Assembly: GCA_002428385.1 (NCBI GenBank)
Contig: DIWB01000001.1
Coordinates: 32,942-78,433 of the forward strand
From: Bacteroidales bacterium UBA6117
GTDB lineage: Bacteria; Bacteroidota; Bacteroidia; Bacteroidales; VadinHA17
DNA length: 45,492 nucleotides
Direction of reading: 5' to 3'
The notes under the pieces are model-generated. The model was given only the letters and a program-made list of their open reading frames with translations. It ran no database searches and was not told where the DNA came from. Made by a program: the position numbers and the translations under genes. Positions 25,301 to 32,861 of the stretch are shown here, piece after piece (positions within the stretch are counted from its first letter, which is position 1; each line of letters starts with the position of its first letter).

Positions 25301-26600
25301 GTGGCAGGAGGTATACAAACAGCTTCTGGGTACCGCCAATTTTGACCAGACCGACAGAAGCCTGTGGGAAAAACTTTATACAATTGACGATAAAAAGGTT
25401 TACGAGGTAAAGACCGAACTGAAAAAGAACCTGTTCATTAATATCCGCAAGAGACTGCAGACGGATATGCTCGACAAGCATGTCAGCCCCCGCACACTGC
25501 TGAATATAAGCACACATCTTAACGACAAGGCCCTTACGATCGGATTCGCCAGAAGATTTGCCACATACAAGAGGGCTTCACTGCTCTTCAGGGATCTCGA
25601 CCGGCTTTCAAGGATCGTCAATGATCCGGACAGACCGGTTCAATTCATATATGCCGGAAAAGCTCATCCCCATGATGGCGGAGGGCAGGATCTCATTAAA
25701 AGAATCGTTGAGATTTCACAGATGCCTCAGTTTACCGGCAAGGTGATCTTCCTTGAGAACTACGACATTGAACTGGCAAAACAGCTGGTCAGGGGAGTTG
25801 ACATCTGGCTTAATACTCCGACACGGCCGCTTGAAGCATCAGGAACGAGCGGAGAAAAGGCGGTAATGAATGGTACCATCCACTTCAGCGTCCTCGACGG
25901 ATGGTGGGTAGAGGGTTACCGTGCCTATGCAGGATGGGCTCTTCCCAAAAAGAAATCTTTCACTAACCAGGATCTGCAGGACGACGTTGATGCTGAAACG
26001 ATCTATAATATGCTGGAGTATGAAATCATACCTGCATACTATTCCTCCGATGAGAAAGGCATTCCGGTAGAATGGATAAGCCATATCAAGAATACAATGG
26101 TGAAGATAGCCCCGGAATTCACCATGCGCAGGATGCTGGACGACTATATCGAAAGGTATTATATGAAATTGTGGACGAGAAGTAAAGATTTCAATGCCAA
26201 CGGCTTTGAAAAGGCCAGGGAAATGGCTTCCTGGAAGGACACCATGAGACAGGAATGGGACAATATCGAAGTCCTGAATTACAGTTTCGAGCAGCCTCAT
26301 GAAAATGTTTATCATTCAGGACATGATTACCGGGCAGAAATTGCCCTGGATATCAAGAAGATCCCAAAGGAAAACGTTGGTGTCGAATTCGTTTTCACCC
26401 ATTTAAACAAGAATGGGGAATATGAATTTGTCGACAGCCAGGAGTTCAAACTGGTTAGCAGCAAGAACGGGAAATGCCTCTACAGGGCAAACCTGGTGCC
26501 GGAAAAGGCGGGTACCTTCTTTTACGGAATAAGGATATATCCCAGGCATAAAGACCTTCCGCATAAACAGGATTTCTACCTGCTCAGGTGGATTGACTAG
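22377..26600 (+). CDS. Fused GT3 glycogen synthase and GT35 alpha-glucan phosphorylase
   Basis: This is a single 1407-residue protein with two opposing activities. Residues 1 to about 545 are a GT3 synthase of the eukaryotic GYS type: SWEVCNKVGGIHTVISTKA at 10-28, QFHEWMTG at 154-161 and E-x7-E as Glu432 and Glu440 in YEPWGYTPLE. The arginine cluster of eukaryotic GYS that binds glucose-6-phosphate is not seen. About 570-660 is a DUF3417 domain and about 660-1310 a phosphorylase, with the pyridoxal-phosphate lysine Lys1161 in EASGTSGEKA. A C-terminal domain of about 90 residues follows. The junction is in frame with no frameshift. The stop overlaps that of the convergent branching enzyme inside a CTAG. 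Confidence 0.93.
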   Translation: MNVELIFETSWEVCNKVGGIHTVISTKALNIINELGDNYITIGPDVWREEVKNPEFIPDDSLFPEWRAVAANEGLRVKVGRWNIAGKPIVLLLDFTPYFGQQNEIFAKFWETYKLDSITGQWDYVEPALFGYAAGKVIESFTSYYHERHNIIAQFHEWMTGTGILYIEKYAPWIATAFTTHATVLGRSIAGNNRPLYGKLKDYNPVQISREFNVVAKQSLEKISAAEADVFTTVSEITASECAYFLGKNVDLVTPNGFEDSFVPPAEEFGQKRQAARDKLRSVAEAVLGYNLNDDCMFIVNSGRYEFRNKGVDILIDSLGELNKEENLARECVAFILMPAYHKGPRQDLIDILYNNGPVNGIDRYLTHCLHYPASDPVLASIAKNGLSNEQKEKVKIIFVPSYLNGNDGIFNLSYYDIIIGFDLSVFPSYYEPWGYTPLESLMFSIPTVTTSLSGFGLWVKEYFRDHGNGIAVIERTDDNEKSVVGEIRDFIRKYIGLSEGEIREARFKAHDISRIAMWDNLVKHYFEAYEIALEQSSMRRDEPREFTQFVEAPGREIRKPHQIPVWKDIYVQSDVPDKLSSLKELANNLWWSWNTGAESLFRRMDPSLWEKVQHNPKLLLEKIDYKRLLVLEDDEDFVADLDGVMKTFRDYISRPQDNEKPSVAYFSMEFGIHPCLKIYSGGLGILAGDYLKEASDSNVNITGIGLLYRFGYFKQKLGIKGEQLTIYEAEEFSRLPINPVKDAEGKQRMVSIVWPGRTVNIRIWEAKIGKVSLLLLDTDFEDNLPEDRSITHYLYGGDHENRLKQELILGIGGIRALNEVGIKPDLYHSNEGHSAFISLERIRKLIEDYHLTFDQAVEVIRPSTLFTTHTPVPAGHDAFEEDLLRKYISHYHARLNISWDQLMDLGRCPGDADRKFNMSFLATHMSQELNGVSKLHGEVTQGLFNKLWPGYLKEELFIGYVTNGVHYPTWIAPEWQEVYKQLLGTANFDQTDRSLWEKLYTIDDKKVYEVKTELKKNLFINIRKRLQTDMLDKHVSPRTLLNISTHLNDKALTIGFARRFATYKRASLLFRDLDRLSRIVNDPDRPVQFIYAGKAHPHDGGGQDLIKRIVEISQMPQFTGKVIFLENYDIELAKQLVRGVDIWLNTPTRPLEASGTSGEKAVMNGTIHFSVLDGWWVEGYRAYAGWALPKKKSFTNQDLQDDVDAETIYNMLEYEIIPAYYSSDEKGIPVEWISHIKNTMVKIAPEFTMRRMLDDYIERYYMKLWTRSKDFNANGFEKAREMASWKDTMRQEWDNIEVLNYSFEQPHENVYHSGHDYRAEIALDIKKIPKENVGVEFVFTHLNKNGEYEFVDSQEFKLVSSKNGKCLYRANLVPEKAGTFFYGIRIYPRHKDLPHKQDFYLLRWID

Positions 26601-28624
26601 ATATCGGTTGCCCTCTTTACCGGTTCGCGCTTAAGGACAAGACCTGTCCGCGAAGGCAGATACAGATACAGGAAGAAAGGCTGGTCTAGTGTCTGCCTTT
26701 GGTTTTTTCTTATAGAGGTATAGCTGACTGTCCTTCTTACCCTGTCGAATCCGCCGAATTCGGGATCATCAGTATCTACAGTTATCCGGAATTTTCCTTT
26801 TATTGGTATGCCGTAATCGGTAAAGGAATTGTTCGGATGAAAATTGAAAACCATAAGGAAATCTCCCCTGGTAAAGGCGATCACCTTGTCATAATTGTTT
26901 TCGTAGATCCTGTTCACTGACATGTCGTCGAGTATGTGGTGTTCCTTATGCAGTTTAACCATTGCATTGTCGAATTTCAAAAGGAACGAATACTTCAGGT
27001 CTTCGTTAAGGGCAAGATCCCACTGGCGCCTGGCATACTTGTAGCTCCAGTTGTTGCCTTCGCGGGGGAAATCGATCCATTCGGGGTGTCCGAATTCATT
27101 ACCCATGAAATTCAGGTAGCCTCCCCCTGAGGAGCAGAAAGTGATAAGCCGGATCATTTTGTGAAGCGCTATCGCGCGATCGACGGTCAGACTGTGATGC
27201 ATCTTCGACATCCCTGTGTACATTTCCGCGTCGATCATCCTGAATATAAGGGTTTTATCGCCAACGAGGGCCTGGTCGTGCGATTCACAGTATGATACGA
27301 TTTTTTCCTCGGGCCTGTGCTGGCTGAGCTCGTGGATGAGCTGCCCCATGTCCCAGGCCTCGTCAGGAGTATCCTTTACAAGTTTAATCCAGTAGTCGGG
27401 AACTCCCATTGAGAGCCTGTAATCGAAACCAAAACCTTTCCTTGAAGCAGGGGCTGCTATACCCGGCATACCGCTCATTTCCTCAGCTATGGTGAGAGCT
27501 TCCTTCCTGAACTGGTGGATGGTAAGGTTGGCAAGGTAGAGGTAGATGAGGGCATCCAGATCCTGGCCTCCATCGAAGTAATCTTCATACCGGGTGAAGT
27601 TTTTCTCCAGTCCGTGGTTGTAATAGATCATGCTTGTGACTCCGTCGAACCTGAAGCCGTCGAATTTATATTCCTCGAGCCAGTACCTGCAGTTGGAAAG
27701 AAGGAAATGCAGGACATGGTCGTTCCCGTAGTCGAAGCAGAGCGAATCCCATGCAACATGGTTCCTCCTGATCCCGTCGTGAAAATAGAGCCCGGGCGAT
27801 CCGTCAAACAGCCCAAGCCCTTCCATTACATTCTTCACAGAATGAGAGTGGACCAGGTCCATTATAACCCTGATCCCGTATTCATGAGCCTTGTCGATCA
27901 GATTCTTAAGATCCTCAGGAGTGCCGAATCGGGATGAGGCGGCAAAAAAACTGGAAACATGATAGCCGAAGGAGCCATAAAAAGGATGTTCCTGTATCGC
28001 CATAAGCTGTATTGTGTTGTATCCCGATTTTGCAATTATCGGAAGCACGTTATCAGCGAATTCCCTGTAGGTTCCAACCTTCTCATGGGGAGTCGACATA
28101 CCGATATGGGCTTCATAGATCACCGGAGCAGTAGGCTCTGGAACGAATTCTCTGACTTTCCACTCATAAGCCTTTTCGGGACACCATACCTGGGCGGAAA
28201 AAATCTTGGTCGTCTCGTCCTGTGCAAGCCTTGTTGCATATGACGGGATCCGCTCTCCCCTGCCTCCGCTCCAGTGAATTGAAAGCTTATACAGGTCACC
28301 GTGGTTCATCGCTTCGGGAGGAAGTTTTATCTCCCAGTCGCCAGCCTGGTTGATCCTGTTCATCTTATATGCTGACCTCTCCTTCCAGCCGTTGAAAACA
28401 CCTGTCAGGAAAATCTTTTCAGCGTTAGGCGCATATTCCCTGAACACCCACCCGTCATTATCGCGATGAAGCCCGTAATAGAAGTGTCCCATTGCAAATT
28501 CCATAAGCTTCCCGTCACCGGCAAGCTCCGCTTCCTTCGCCAGACACTTTTTTATCCGGCTTTCGATAATATCTCTGAAAGGCTCAAGCCAGGTATCAGA
28601 CAAATAAAATTCTGCAGGATTCAT
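26597..28624 (-). CDS. glgB: 1,4-alpha-glucan branching enzyme, eukaryotic-like GH13
   Basis: This branching enzyme makes alpha-1,6 branches in glycogen and has 675 residues. An N-terminal CBM48-like domain (about 45-150) precedes a GH13 barrel. The nucleophile Asp is in FRFDGVTSM, the acid/base Glu in IAEEMSGMP, and the stabilising Asp in ESHDQALVGDKT. These blocks, with NFMGNEFGHPEW, are closer to eukaryotic GBE1 than to E. coli GlgB as I remember them. The gene is divergent from ribF and convergent with the synthase-phosphorylase, whose stop codon overlaps its own. It completes the set needed to build and dismantle glycogen. A possible promoter (TTTG, 21 bases, TAGATTTTG) overlaps the ribF promoter region. 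Confidence 0.94.
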   Translation of the reverse strand: MNPAEFYLSDTWLEPFRDIIESRIKKCLAKEAELAGDGKLMEFAMGHFYYGLHRDNDGWVFREYAPNAEKIFLTGVFNGWKERSAYKMNRINQAGDWEIKLPPEAMNHGDLYKLSIHWSGGRGERIPSYATRLAQDETTKIFSAQVWCPEKAYEWKVREFVPEPTAPVIYEAHIGMSTPHEKVGTYREFADNVLPIIAKSGYNTIQLMAIQEHPFYGSFGYHVSSFFAASSRFGTPEDLKNLIDKAHEYGIRVIMDLVHSHSVKNVMEGLGLFDGSPGLYFHDGIRRNHVAWDSLCFDYGNDHVLHFLLSNCRYWLEEYKFDGFRFDGVTSMIYYNHGLEKNFTRYEDYFDGGQDLDALIYLYLANLTIHQFRKEALTIAEEMSGMPGIAAPASRKGFGFDYRLSMGVPDYWIKLVKDTPDEAWDMGQLIHELSQHRPEEKIVSYCESHDQALVGDKTLIFRMIDAEMYTGMSKMHHSLTVDRAIALHKMIRLITFCSSGGGYLNFMGNEFGHPEWIDFPREGNNWSYKYARRQWDLALNEDLKYSFLLKFDNAMVKLHKEHHILDDMSVNRIYENNYDKVIAFTRGDFLMVFNFHPNNSFTDYGIPIKGKFRITVDTDDPEFGGFDRVRRTVSYTSIRKNQRQTLDQPFFLYLYLPSRTGLVLKREPVKRATDI

Positions 28625-28680
28625 GACAGTTTATTAAGGGATAGATGCCTCTATAAAATTACAAAATCTAAATCACTTAA

Positions 28681-28711
28681 TTGCCCCATTTCAAAGGCTT
28701 TCTTATTTTTG
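28681..28711 (+). promoter_or_regulatory. Bacteroidetes-type promoter of ribF
   Basis: TTG at 28681-28683, 20 bases, then a perfect -7 box TATTTTTG at 28704-28711. Transcription would start near 28718, about 15 bases before the ATG at 28733. This supports the start at 28733 over the upstream in-frame ATG at 28466, which lies inside the divergent glgB. Confidence 0.65.
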
Positions 28712-28732
28712 CTGCGGTATAGCGAAAACACC

Positions 28733-29659
28733 ATGACGATTTATTTTGGAAATGACTACCCTTCGCTGAATAATCCCTTTGTAACGGTAGGGGTTTTTGA
28801 CGGAGTTCATCTGGGCCACCGGGCTCTGCTCGATAAGCTGGTGCTTAAAGCGCGAAGGGCGGGCAGGGAGTCGGTTGTAATAACCTTTGAACCCCATCCC
28901 AGGCTTGTGCTTCACGGTGAGAAGAGAAACCTGTCGTTTCTCTCAACACCCGAAGAGAAAATGGAACTCCTGGGGATGTCAGGGATCGATCATCTTATAA
29001 TTATGCCGTTTACAAATGAACTGGCCGGAATGGACGCGGGACAGTTCATCAGCGAAATACTTATCCGTAAAATCGGAGCGGGATATCTTCTGGTCGGTTA
29101 TGATAACCACTTCGGAAAGGGGAGAGCTGCTGATTTTATGAGTATAAGAACTCATGCACTGAAGCACGGCCTTGAAACGGAACAGGTTGAGGGCATTAAA
29201 GGCCCCGAAGGCTTTATCAGTTCAACCACAATCCGGAATGCACTTCTGAGCAGAAGGCTTGATACGGCCAACGCCTGTCTGGGGTATTCCTATTCGCTTT
29301 CGGGTGAAGTGGTGTCAGGGAGAAATCTGGGCCATCTGCTTGGGTTCCCAACGGCTAACATAATGCCTCCGAAGAACAAACTTGTGCCTGCCGATGGAGT
29401 TTACGCGGTTGAGACTGTTATCGGGAAAGATAAATACAATGGTATGCTCAGCATTGGTGTCAACCCGACCGTTAACAAAGACCCGGAGAGCAGATCGGTT
29501 GAGGTGAATATTTTCGGCTTCGACGGGAATCTTTACGGGCAGAAAATCAAAGTGGTTTTCAGATACTGGCTGAGGGAAGAGAGAAATTTTGCCAGCGCCG
29601 GACAGCTTTCTGACCAGATGAAACTCGACAGGATTGAGGCATTGAGATTGCTGACATGA
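28733..29659 (+). CDS. ribF: Bifunctional riboflavin kinase/FAD synthetase
   Basis: RibF converts riboflavin to FMN and then to FAD in the cytoplasm. The protein has 308 residues. The N-terminal FAD synthetase domain (about 1-180) carries the nucleotidyltransferase motif GVFDGVHLGH at about 18-27 and TFEPHP. The C-terminal riboflavin kinase domain (about 183-305) carries GRNLGHLLGFPTANI and a late SVEVNIFGFDGNLYG. The frame is open upstream to 28466, but that part is antisense to glgB and precedes the promoter, so 28733 is used. Its stop lies 55 bases before ahcY. Confidence 0.95.
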   Translation: MTIYFGNDYPSLNNPFVTVGVFDGVHLGHRALLDKLVLKARRAGRESVVITFEPHPRLVLHGEKRNLSFLSTPEEKMELLGMSGIDHLIIMPFTNELAGMDAGQFISEILIRKIGAGYLLVGYDNHFGKGRAADFMSIRTHALKHGLETEQVEGIKGPEGFISSTTIRNALLSRRLDTANACLGYSYSLSGEVVSGRNLGHLLGFPTANIMPPKNKLVPADGVYAVETVIGKDKYNGMLSIGVNPTVNKDPESRSVEVNIFGFDGNLYGQKIKVVFRYWLREERNFASAGQLSDQMKLDRIEALRLLT

Positions 29660-29681
29660 ACAACACCATTGATTTTATTGT

Positions 29682-29689
29682 TAACTTTG
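29682..29689 (+). promoter_or_regulatory. Candidate -7 box of ahcY
   Basis: TAACTTTG matches TAnnTTTG exactly and lies 25 bases before the ahcY start. No TTG sits at the right distance upstream, so the -33 element is missing or degenerate. I saw no SAH riboswitch structure in the short gap. Confidence 0.4.
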
Positions 29690-29714
29690 CGGCGAATCTT
29701 AAAAATCACACTAA

Positions 29715-31130
29715 ATGAATCAAATGGTTTCTGTTGAAAATTACCGGGTTAAGGATATTTCCCTGGCTGCTTTCGGAAGAAAGGAAATCGAGATTGCTGA
29801 AAAGGAAATGCCGGGCCTCCTGGCTATAAGGAAGAAATATTCATCCATGAAGCCTCTGAAGGGAGCAAGGATAACCGGTTCACTTCATATGACCATACAG
29901 ACAGCTGTGCTGATTGAAACTCTTGCAGAGCTTGGAGCCGATATAAGATGGGCCAGCTGTAACATATTTTCGACACAGGATCATGCTGCAGCTGCAATAG
30001 CTGAAAGGGGGATCCCTGTTTTTGCATTCAAGGGTGAATCACTCGAAGAATACTGGCGCTTTACAGCAGAGGCACTTTCATTCCCCGGAGGAAAAGGGCC
30101 CAACCTTATTGTTGATGACGGCGGCGACGCTTCACTTCTTGTCCACCTGGGATATAAAGCCGAGAATGATCCCGGAATTCTTGACGTAAAAGCCGCCAGC
30201 AGGGAGCAAACCATACTCTTCGACACCCTCAGGGAGACTCAAAAGCAGGCACCGGGGAAATGGCACAGGGTTGTTACTGAGCTGAAGGGTATTTCAGAGG
30301 AAACCACCACCGGAGTCCACCGGCTCTATCAGATGATGGATAAAGGTGAGTTGCTGGCACCAGCGATCAATGTTAATGATTCAGTAACAAAATCAAAATT
30401 CGATAATCTTTACGGGTGCCGCGAATCGCTGGCCGACGGCCTCAAGCGGGCGCTTGATGTTATGATAGCAGGTAAGGTTGTTGTGGTGTGCGGTTACGGT
30501 GACGTGGGGAAGGGGTCTGCCAAATCGATGAGGGCTTACGGAGCCAGGGTAATAATAACCGAGATCGACCCGATATGCGCCCTTCAGGCATCCATGGAGG
30601 GGTTCGAAGTCAAGACAGTTGAGGATTCCCTTGGCGAAGCCAATATTTTCGTAACGGCAACCGGCAACAGGGACGTGCTTACCCTCGAACATATGATGAA
30701 GATGAAGGATCAGGCTATCGTTTGCAATATAGGCCATTTTGACAATGAGATCCAGGTTGACAGGATGAACGACATGACTTCAATCAGAAAGGTTAACATC
30801 AAACCTCAGGTTGACAAGTATGTGTTCCCCGACGGCCACTCGATCTTCCTTCTTGCCGAAGGCAGGCTGGTGAACCTTGGATGTGCAACCGGACATCCAT
30901 CATTCGTCATGAGCAACTCATTCAGCAACCAGACGCTGGCACAAATTGAGCTCTGGACAAAACCCTATGAAATTGGTGTTTACAGGCTTCCCAAGCATCT
31001 CGATGAGGAGGTGGCAAGGCTCCATCTCGATCAGCTTGGAGTTAAATTGACAAAGTTGTCAGGGGAACAGGCTGAATATATCGGTGTTGATCCGAAAGGA
31101 CCTTATAAACCCGACCATTACAGGTATTGA
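29715..31130 (+). CDS. ahcY: S-adenosylhomocysteine hydrolase
   Basis: AhcY splits S-adenosylhomocysteine into adenosine and homocysteine, clearing the by-product of methyl transfer. The protein has 471 residues, the length usual for bacterial forms with a short insert. Visible marks include the substrate region TGSLHMTIQTAVLIETL, the NAD-binding loop VVCGYGDVGKGSA, and the C-terminal YKPDHYRY whose Lys and Tyr reach the NAD of the neighbouring subunit. The gene appears monocistronic and converges on the Rieske-like lipoprotein with a 25-base gap. Confidence 0.97.
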   Translation: MNQMVSVENYRVKDISLAAFGRKEIEIAEKEMPGLLAIRKKYSSMKPLKGARITGSLHMTIQTAVLIETLAELGADIRWASCNIFSTQDHAAAAIAERGIPVFAFKGESLEEYWRFTAEALSFPGGKGPNLIVDDGGDASLLVHLGYKAENDPGILDVKAASREQTILFDTLRETQKQAPGKWHRVVTELKGISEETTTGVHRLYQMMDKGELLAPAINVNDSVTKSKFDNLYGCRESLADGLKRALDVMIAGKVVVVCGYGDVGKGSAKSMRAYGARVIITEIDPICALQASMEGFEVKTVEDSLGEANIFVTATGNRDVLTLEHMMKMKDQAIVCNIGHFDNEIQVDRMNDMTSIRKVNIKPQVDKYVFPDGHSIFLLAEGRLVNLGCATGHPSFVMSNSFSNQTLAQIELWTKPYEIGVYRLPKHLDEEVARLHLDQLGVKLTKLSGEQAEYIGVDPKGPYKPDHYRY

Positions 31131-31155
31131 TCCCACCGGCAGTGAGAGTGTCGTT

Positions 31156-31641
31156 TCACTTCTTCCGACCGTTCCAGACTTCTATATACCGGTTCTGATC
31201 AAAGCTGGTGGCATAATTCTTCAATGGATATTTGCCGGGACCCGAAACAGGAGTGCCATATGCTGAAAGGGCATACCTTGTTCCGCATTCCGGACATTCA
31301 GCAATTGAAGCCATGTCGGTCTTTACCTGAACGCTGAGGCCGCTGACTGAAAGATCGTGGGGACAGGTCCTGTCATAGGCATAATAATCATCAGGACCGC
31401 TGTAAATGATTATTCCGTTATAGTCGTAACCGGCTGCCCTGCTTCCCCAGTTGTTCGTTGAGGCGTCGACCGTATCCGAAACCCCGATCACAAGGAGGCT
31501 CGAAAACTCCGGATCCATAAGGTCAATTGTGAAATCGACGTAAACATCCGGTATCACGTCATCATTCTCCCTGCTGCATGAAGCAACAGCCAGAATTGTT
31601 AAAAGGAGGTTGAAAAAAAGTGTCTTCTTCAGATATTCCAT
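31156..31641 (-). CDS. Lipoprotein with Rieske-like domain, altered ligand set
   Basis: This is a small envelope lipoprotein of 161 residues. The signal peptide ends at a lipobox (LAVASC, Cys22). The C-terminal half resembles a Rieske domain: CPH is followed, after an 18-residue gap, by CPECGTRY, and then a GTPVSGP turn. In true Rieske proteins the second pair is C-x2-H; here the histidine is Cys, giving three Cys and one His. The site might hold a [2Fe-2S] cluster of unusual type, zinc, or nothing. An upstream in-frame ATG at 31683 would add 14 residues before the signal peptide, so 31641 is chosen. Related Bacteroidetes lipoproteins with a CPxCG pair exist, as I recall; their function is unknown. 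Confidence 0.75.
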   Translation of the reverse strand: MEYLKKTLFFNLLLTILAVASCSRENDDVIPDVYVDFTIDLMDPEFSSLLVIGVSDTVDASTNNWGSRAAGYDYNGIIIYSGPDDYYAYDRTCPHDLSVSGLSVQVKTDMASIAECPECGTRYALSAYGTPVSGPGKYPLKNYATSFDQNRYIEVWNGRKK

Positions 31642-31671
31642 AATTGAATTCAGCGTTATCAGATAACGGCA

Positions 31672-31704
31672 CAAAATTAGCATTAGAGTTGTTAAATGAG
31701 CAAA
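31672..31704 (-). promoter_or_regulatory. Promoter of the Rieske-like lipoprotein gene
   Basis: On the minus strand, TTTG at 31704-31701, 21 bases, then the perfect -7 box TAATTTTG at 31679-31672. Transcription would begin near 31665, about 24 bases before the chosen start, which supports the start at 31641. Confidence 0.6.
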
Positions 31705-31736
31705 TTTGAAAGGTAATTACAAATAATAAGCCGGAA

Positions 31737-32114
31737 ATGAATTTTTTGTCATTCAGAAAACTATTGTCTCTTTTCCTGATTCTGTTTTGCACCAATGCGG
31801 TATGCGAGGCTCAGAGGGGTGGCCGTAATCCTGAAAGGGAACTATTTGGCAGGAGCCTTAATACAAAAAGAGTAAAATACAGGGAATCTCCAAGCGTGGT
31901 GAGGGCAAAGAAAAAGCAGGCAGCCAACCAGGAGAAACTGAAGAAGGAGTATGCCGAATATGTGAAGAATGAAAGAAGGCGGGCATTTGAGATACAGTCG
32001 CCCGAAGTCCGCGAGCGTATGACTGCCAACCGCAAGGAGTCAGACCTGAAATACAAGGAGAAAAAGAAAAAAAGAACTGTTGACGGTAAAAAAGCCGGAC
32101 GAAAATTCAGGTAG
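31737..32114 (+). CDS. Hypothetical small secreted basic protein
   Basis: I do not recognise a family. The protein has 125 residues with an N-terminal signal peptide: a hydrophobic core at about 8-20 and a probable cleavage after NAVCEAQ near residue 26. The mature part is very rich in Lys, Arg and Glu, predicted helical and strongly basic, ending in KKAGRKFR. An internal stretch with KKKQAANQEKLKKEYAEYV looks like a charged helix or coiled coil. It is divergent from the Rieske-like lipoprotein and followed by a repeat-rich gap, so it is probably alone in its transcript. It may bind the acidic envelope surface or nucleic acid, which is speculation. Confidence 0.6.
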   Translation: MNFLSFRKLLSLFLILFCTNAVCEAQRGGRNPERELFGRSLNTKRVKYRESPSVVRAKKKQAANQEKLKKEYAEYVKNERRRAFEIQSPEVRERMTANRKESDLKYKEKKKKRTVDGKKAGRKFR

Positions 32115-32125
32115 GAGATTAAATC

Positions 32126-32243
32126 GGGTTGCTGGTTGCTGGTTGCTGGTTACTTGTTGCTTGTTGCTGGTTGTTGCGGTACGCGGTATGCGGTACGCGG
32201 TACGCGGTGAGAATACCGAATACCGTCCCGATAACTATCGGGA
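32126..32243. repeat. Composite low-complexity intergenic repeat with hairpin
   Basis: Three kinds of repeat lie end to end. From 32126 to about 32176 there are tandem GGTTGCT-like heptamers with variants. From 32176 to 32209 there are four GCGGTA(C/T) units of about 8 bases plus a partial one, and then GAATACC twice (32211-32224). Last comes a hairpin with arms TCCCGATA (32226-32233) and TATCGGGA (32236-32243) around a 2-base loop. Similar composite elements occur between genes in many Bacteroidetes genomes, as I recall. There are no unique spacers, so this is not a CRISPR array. Confidence 0.65.
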
Positions 32244-32282
32244 ACCGAATACTTTTTTTATGAGTGTTTTACGCCTCTTTTT

Positions 32283-32314
32283 TTTGGTAATTCACTGAAG
32301 GGTTACTATATTTG
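32283..32314 (+). promoter_or_regulatory. Bacteroidetes-type promoter of greA
   Basis: TTTG at 32283-32286, 20 bases, then a perfect -7 box TATATTTG at 32307-32314. Transcription would start near 32321. The leader then contains CCGGG-AAT-CCCGG (32328-32340) within a GAATCCCGGGATTC palindrome (32332-32345), followed by a T run at 32352-32357, which resembles a weak attenuator. Confidence 0.65.
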
Positions 32315-32375
32315 TTACTGAAGAGTTCCGGGAATCCCGGGATTCTTCTTGTTTTTTAACTGCAAGAGAAATATA

Positions 32376-32846
32376 ATGGCAGATAATGTATACATAACGG
32401 AAGATGGTCTTCAGAAACTCAGGGAGGAGATTGATGAGCTCAGGCTTGTTGAGAGACCGAAAATCTCCAGAATGATCGCGGAAGCCAGGGACAAGGGCGA
32501 TCTTTCAGAGAATGCTGAGTATGCTGCCGCTAAGGAGGCTCAGGGTATGCTTGAAATGAAAATCTCAAGGCTTGAGGATATTCTTTCCCGATCGAGAGTT
32601 ATCGATGAATCCAAAATCGATACCTCAACGGTTAGAATTCTCAACAAGGTGAAGATAAAGAACAAATCCAATAATTTTGTGATGGAGTATCAGATAGTGC
32701 CCGAAAGCGAGGCAAATCTGAAACTGGGTAAAATTGCAGTTAATTCTCCCATTGCAATGGGACTGATCGGTAAAAAGGTCGGTGAAACTGTCAGCATTCA
32801 AGTACCTTCGGGGTTGATGACCTTCGAAATACTCTTCATATCTTAA
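32376..32846 (+). CDS. greA: Transcription elongation factor GreA
   Basis: GreA rescues backtracked RNA polymerase by stimulating transcript cleavage. The protein has 156 residues from the ATG at 32376; an upstream ATG at 32349 would add nine residues not usual for the family. The N-terminal coiled coil (about 1-75) bears the tip motif ARDKGDLSENAEYAAAKE, whose acidic residues act in the polymerase channel. The C-terminal FKBP-like domain follows and contains SPIAMGLIGKKVGE. It is followed after 15 bases by the HIT-protein gene, so the two are likely cotranscribed. Confidence 0.96.
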   Translation: MADNVYITEDGLQKLREEIDELRLVERPKISRMIAEARDKGDLSENAEYAAAKEAQGMLEMKISRLEDILSRSRVIDESKIDTSTVRILNKVKIKNKSNNFVMEYQIVPESEANLKLGKIAVNSPIAMGLIGKKVGETVSIQVPSGLMTFEILFIS

Positions 32847-32861
32847 CAAAATACTGGTTTT

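Noticed and set aside
24231..25517. A 428-codon open frame on the minus strand within the synthase-phosphorylase gene
   Set aside because: It is exactly antisense to the conserved phosphorylase domain, has no recognisable motifs, and is explained by codon bias of the real gene.
29660..29714. SAH riboswitch before ahcY
   Set aside because: The gap is only 55 bases and shows no long conserved stem; a plain -7 box explains it.
32126..32210. Possible CRISPR array in the tandem repeat
   Set aside because: Units are 7-8 bases and follow one another with no unique spacers; no cas genes are present.
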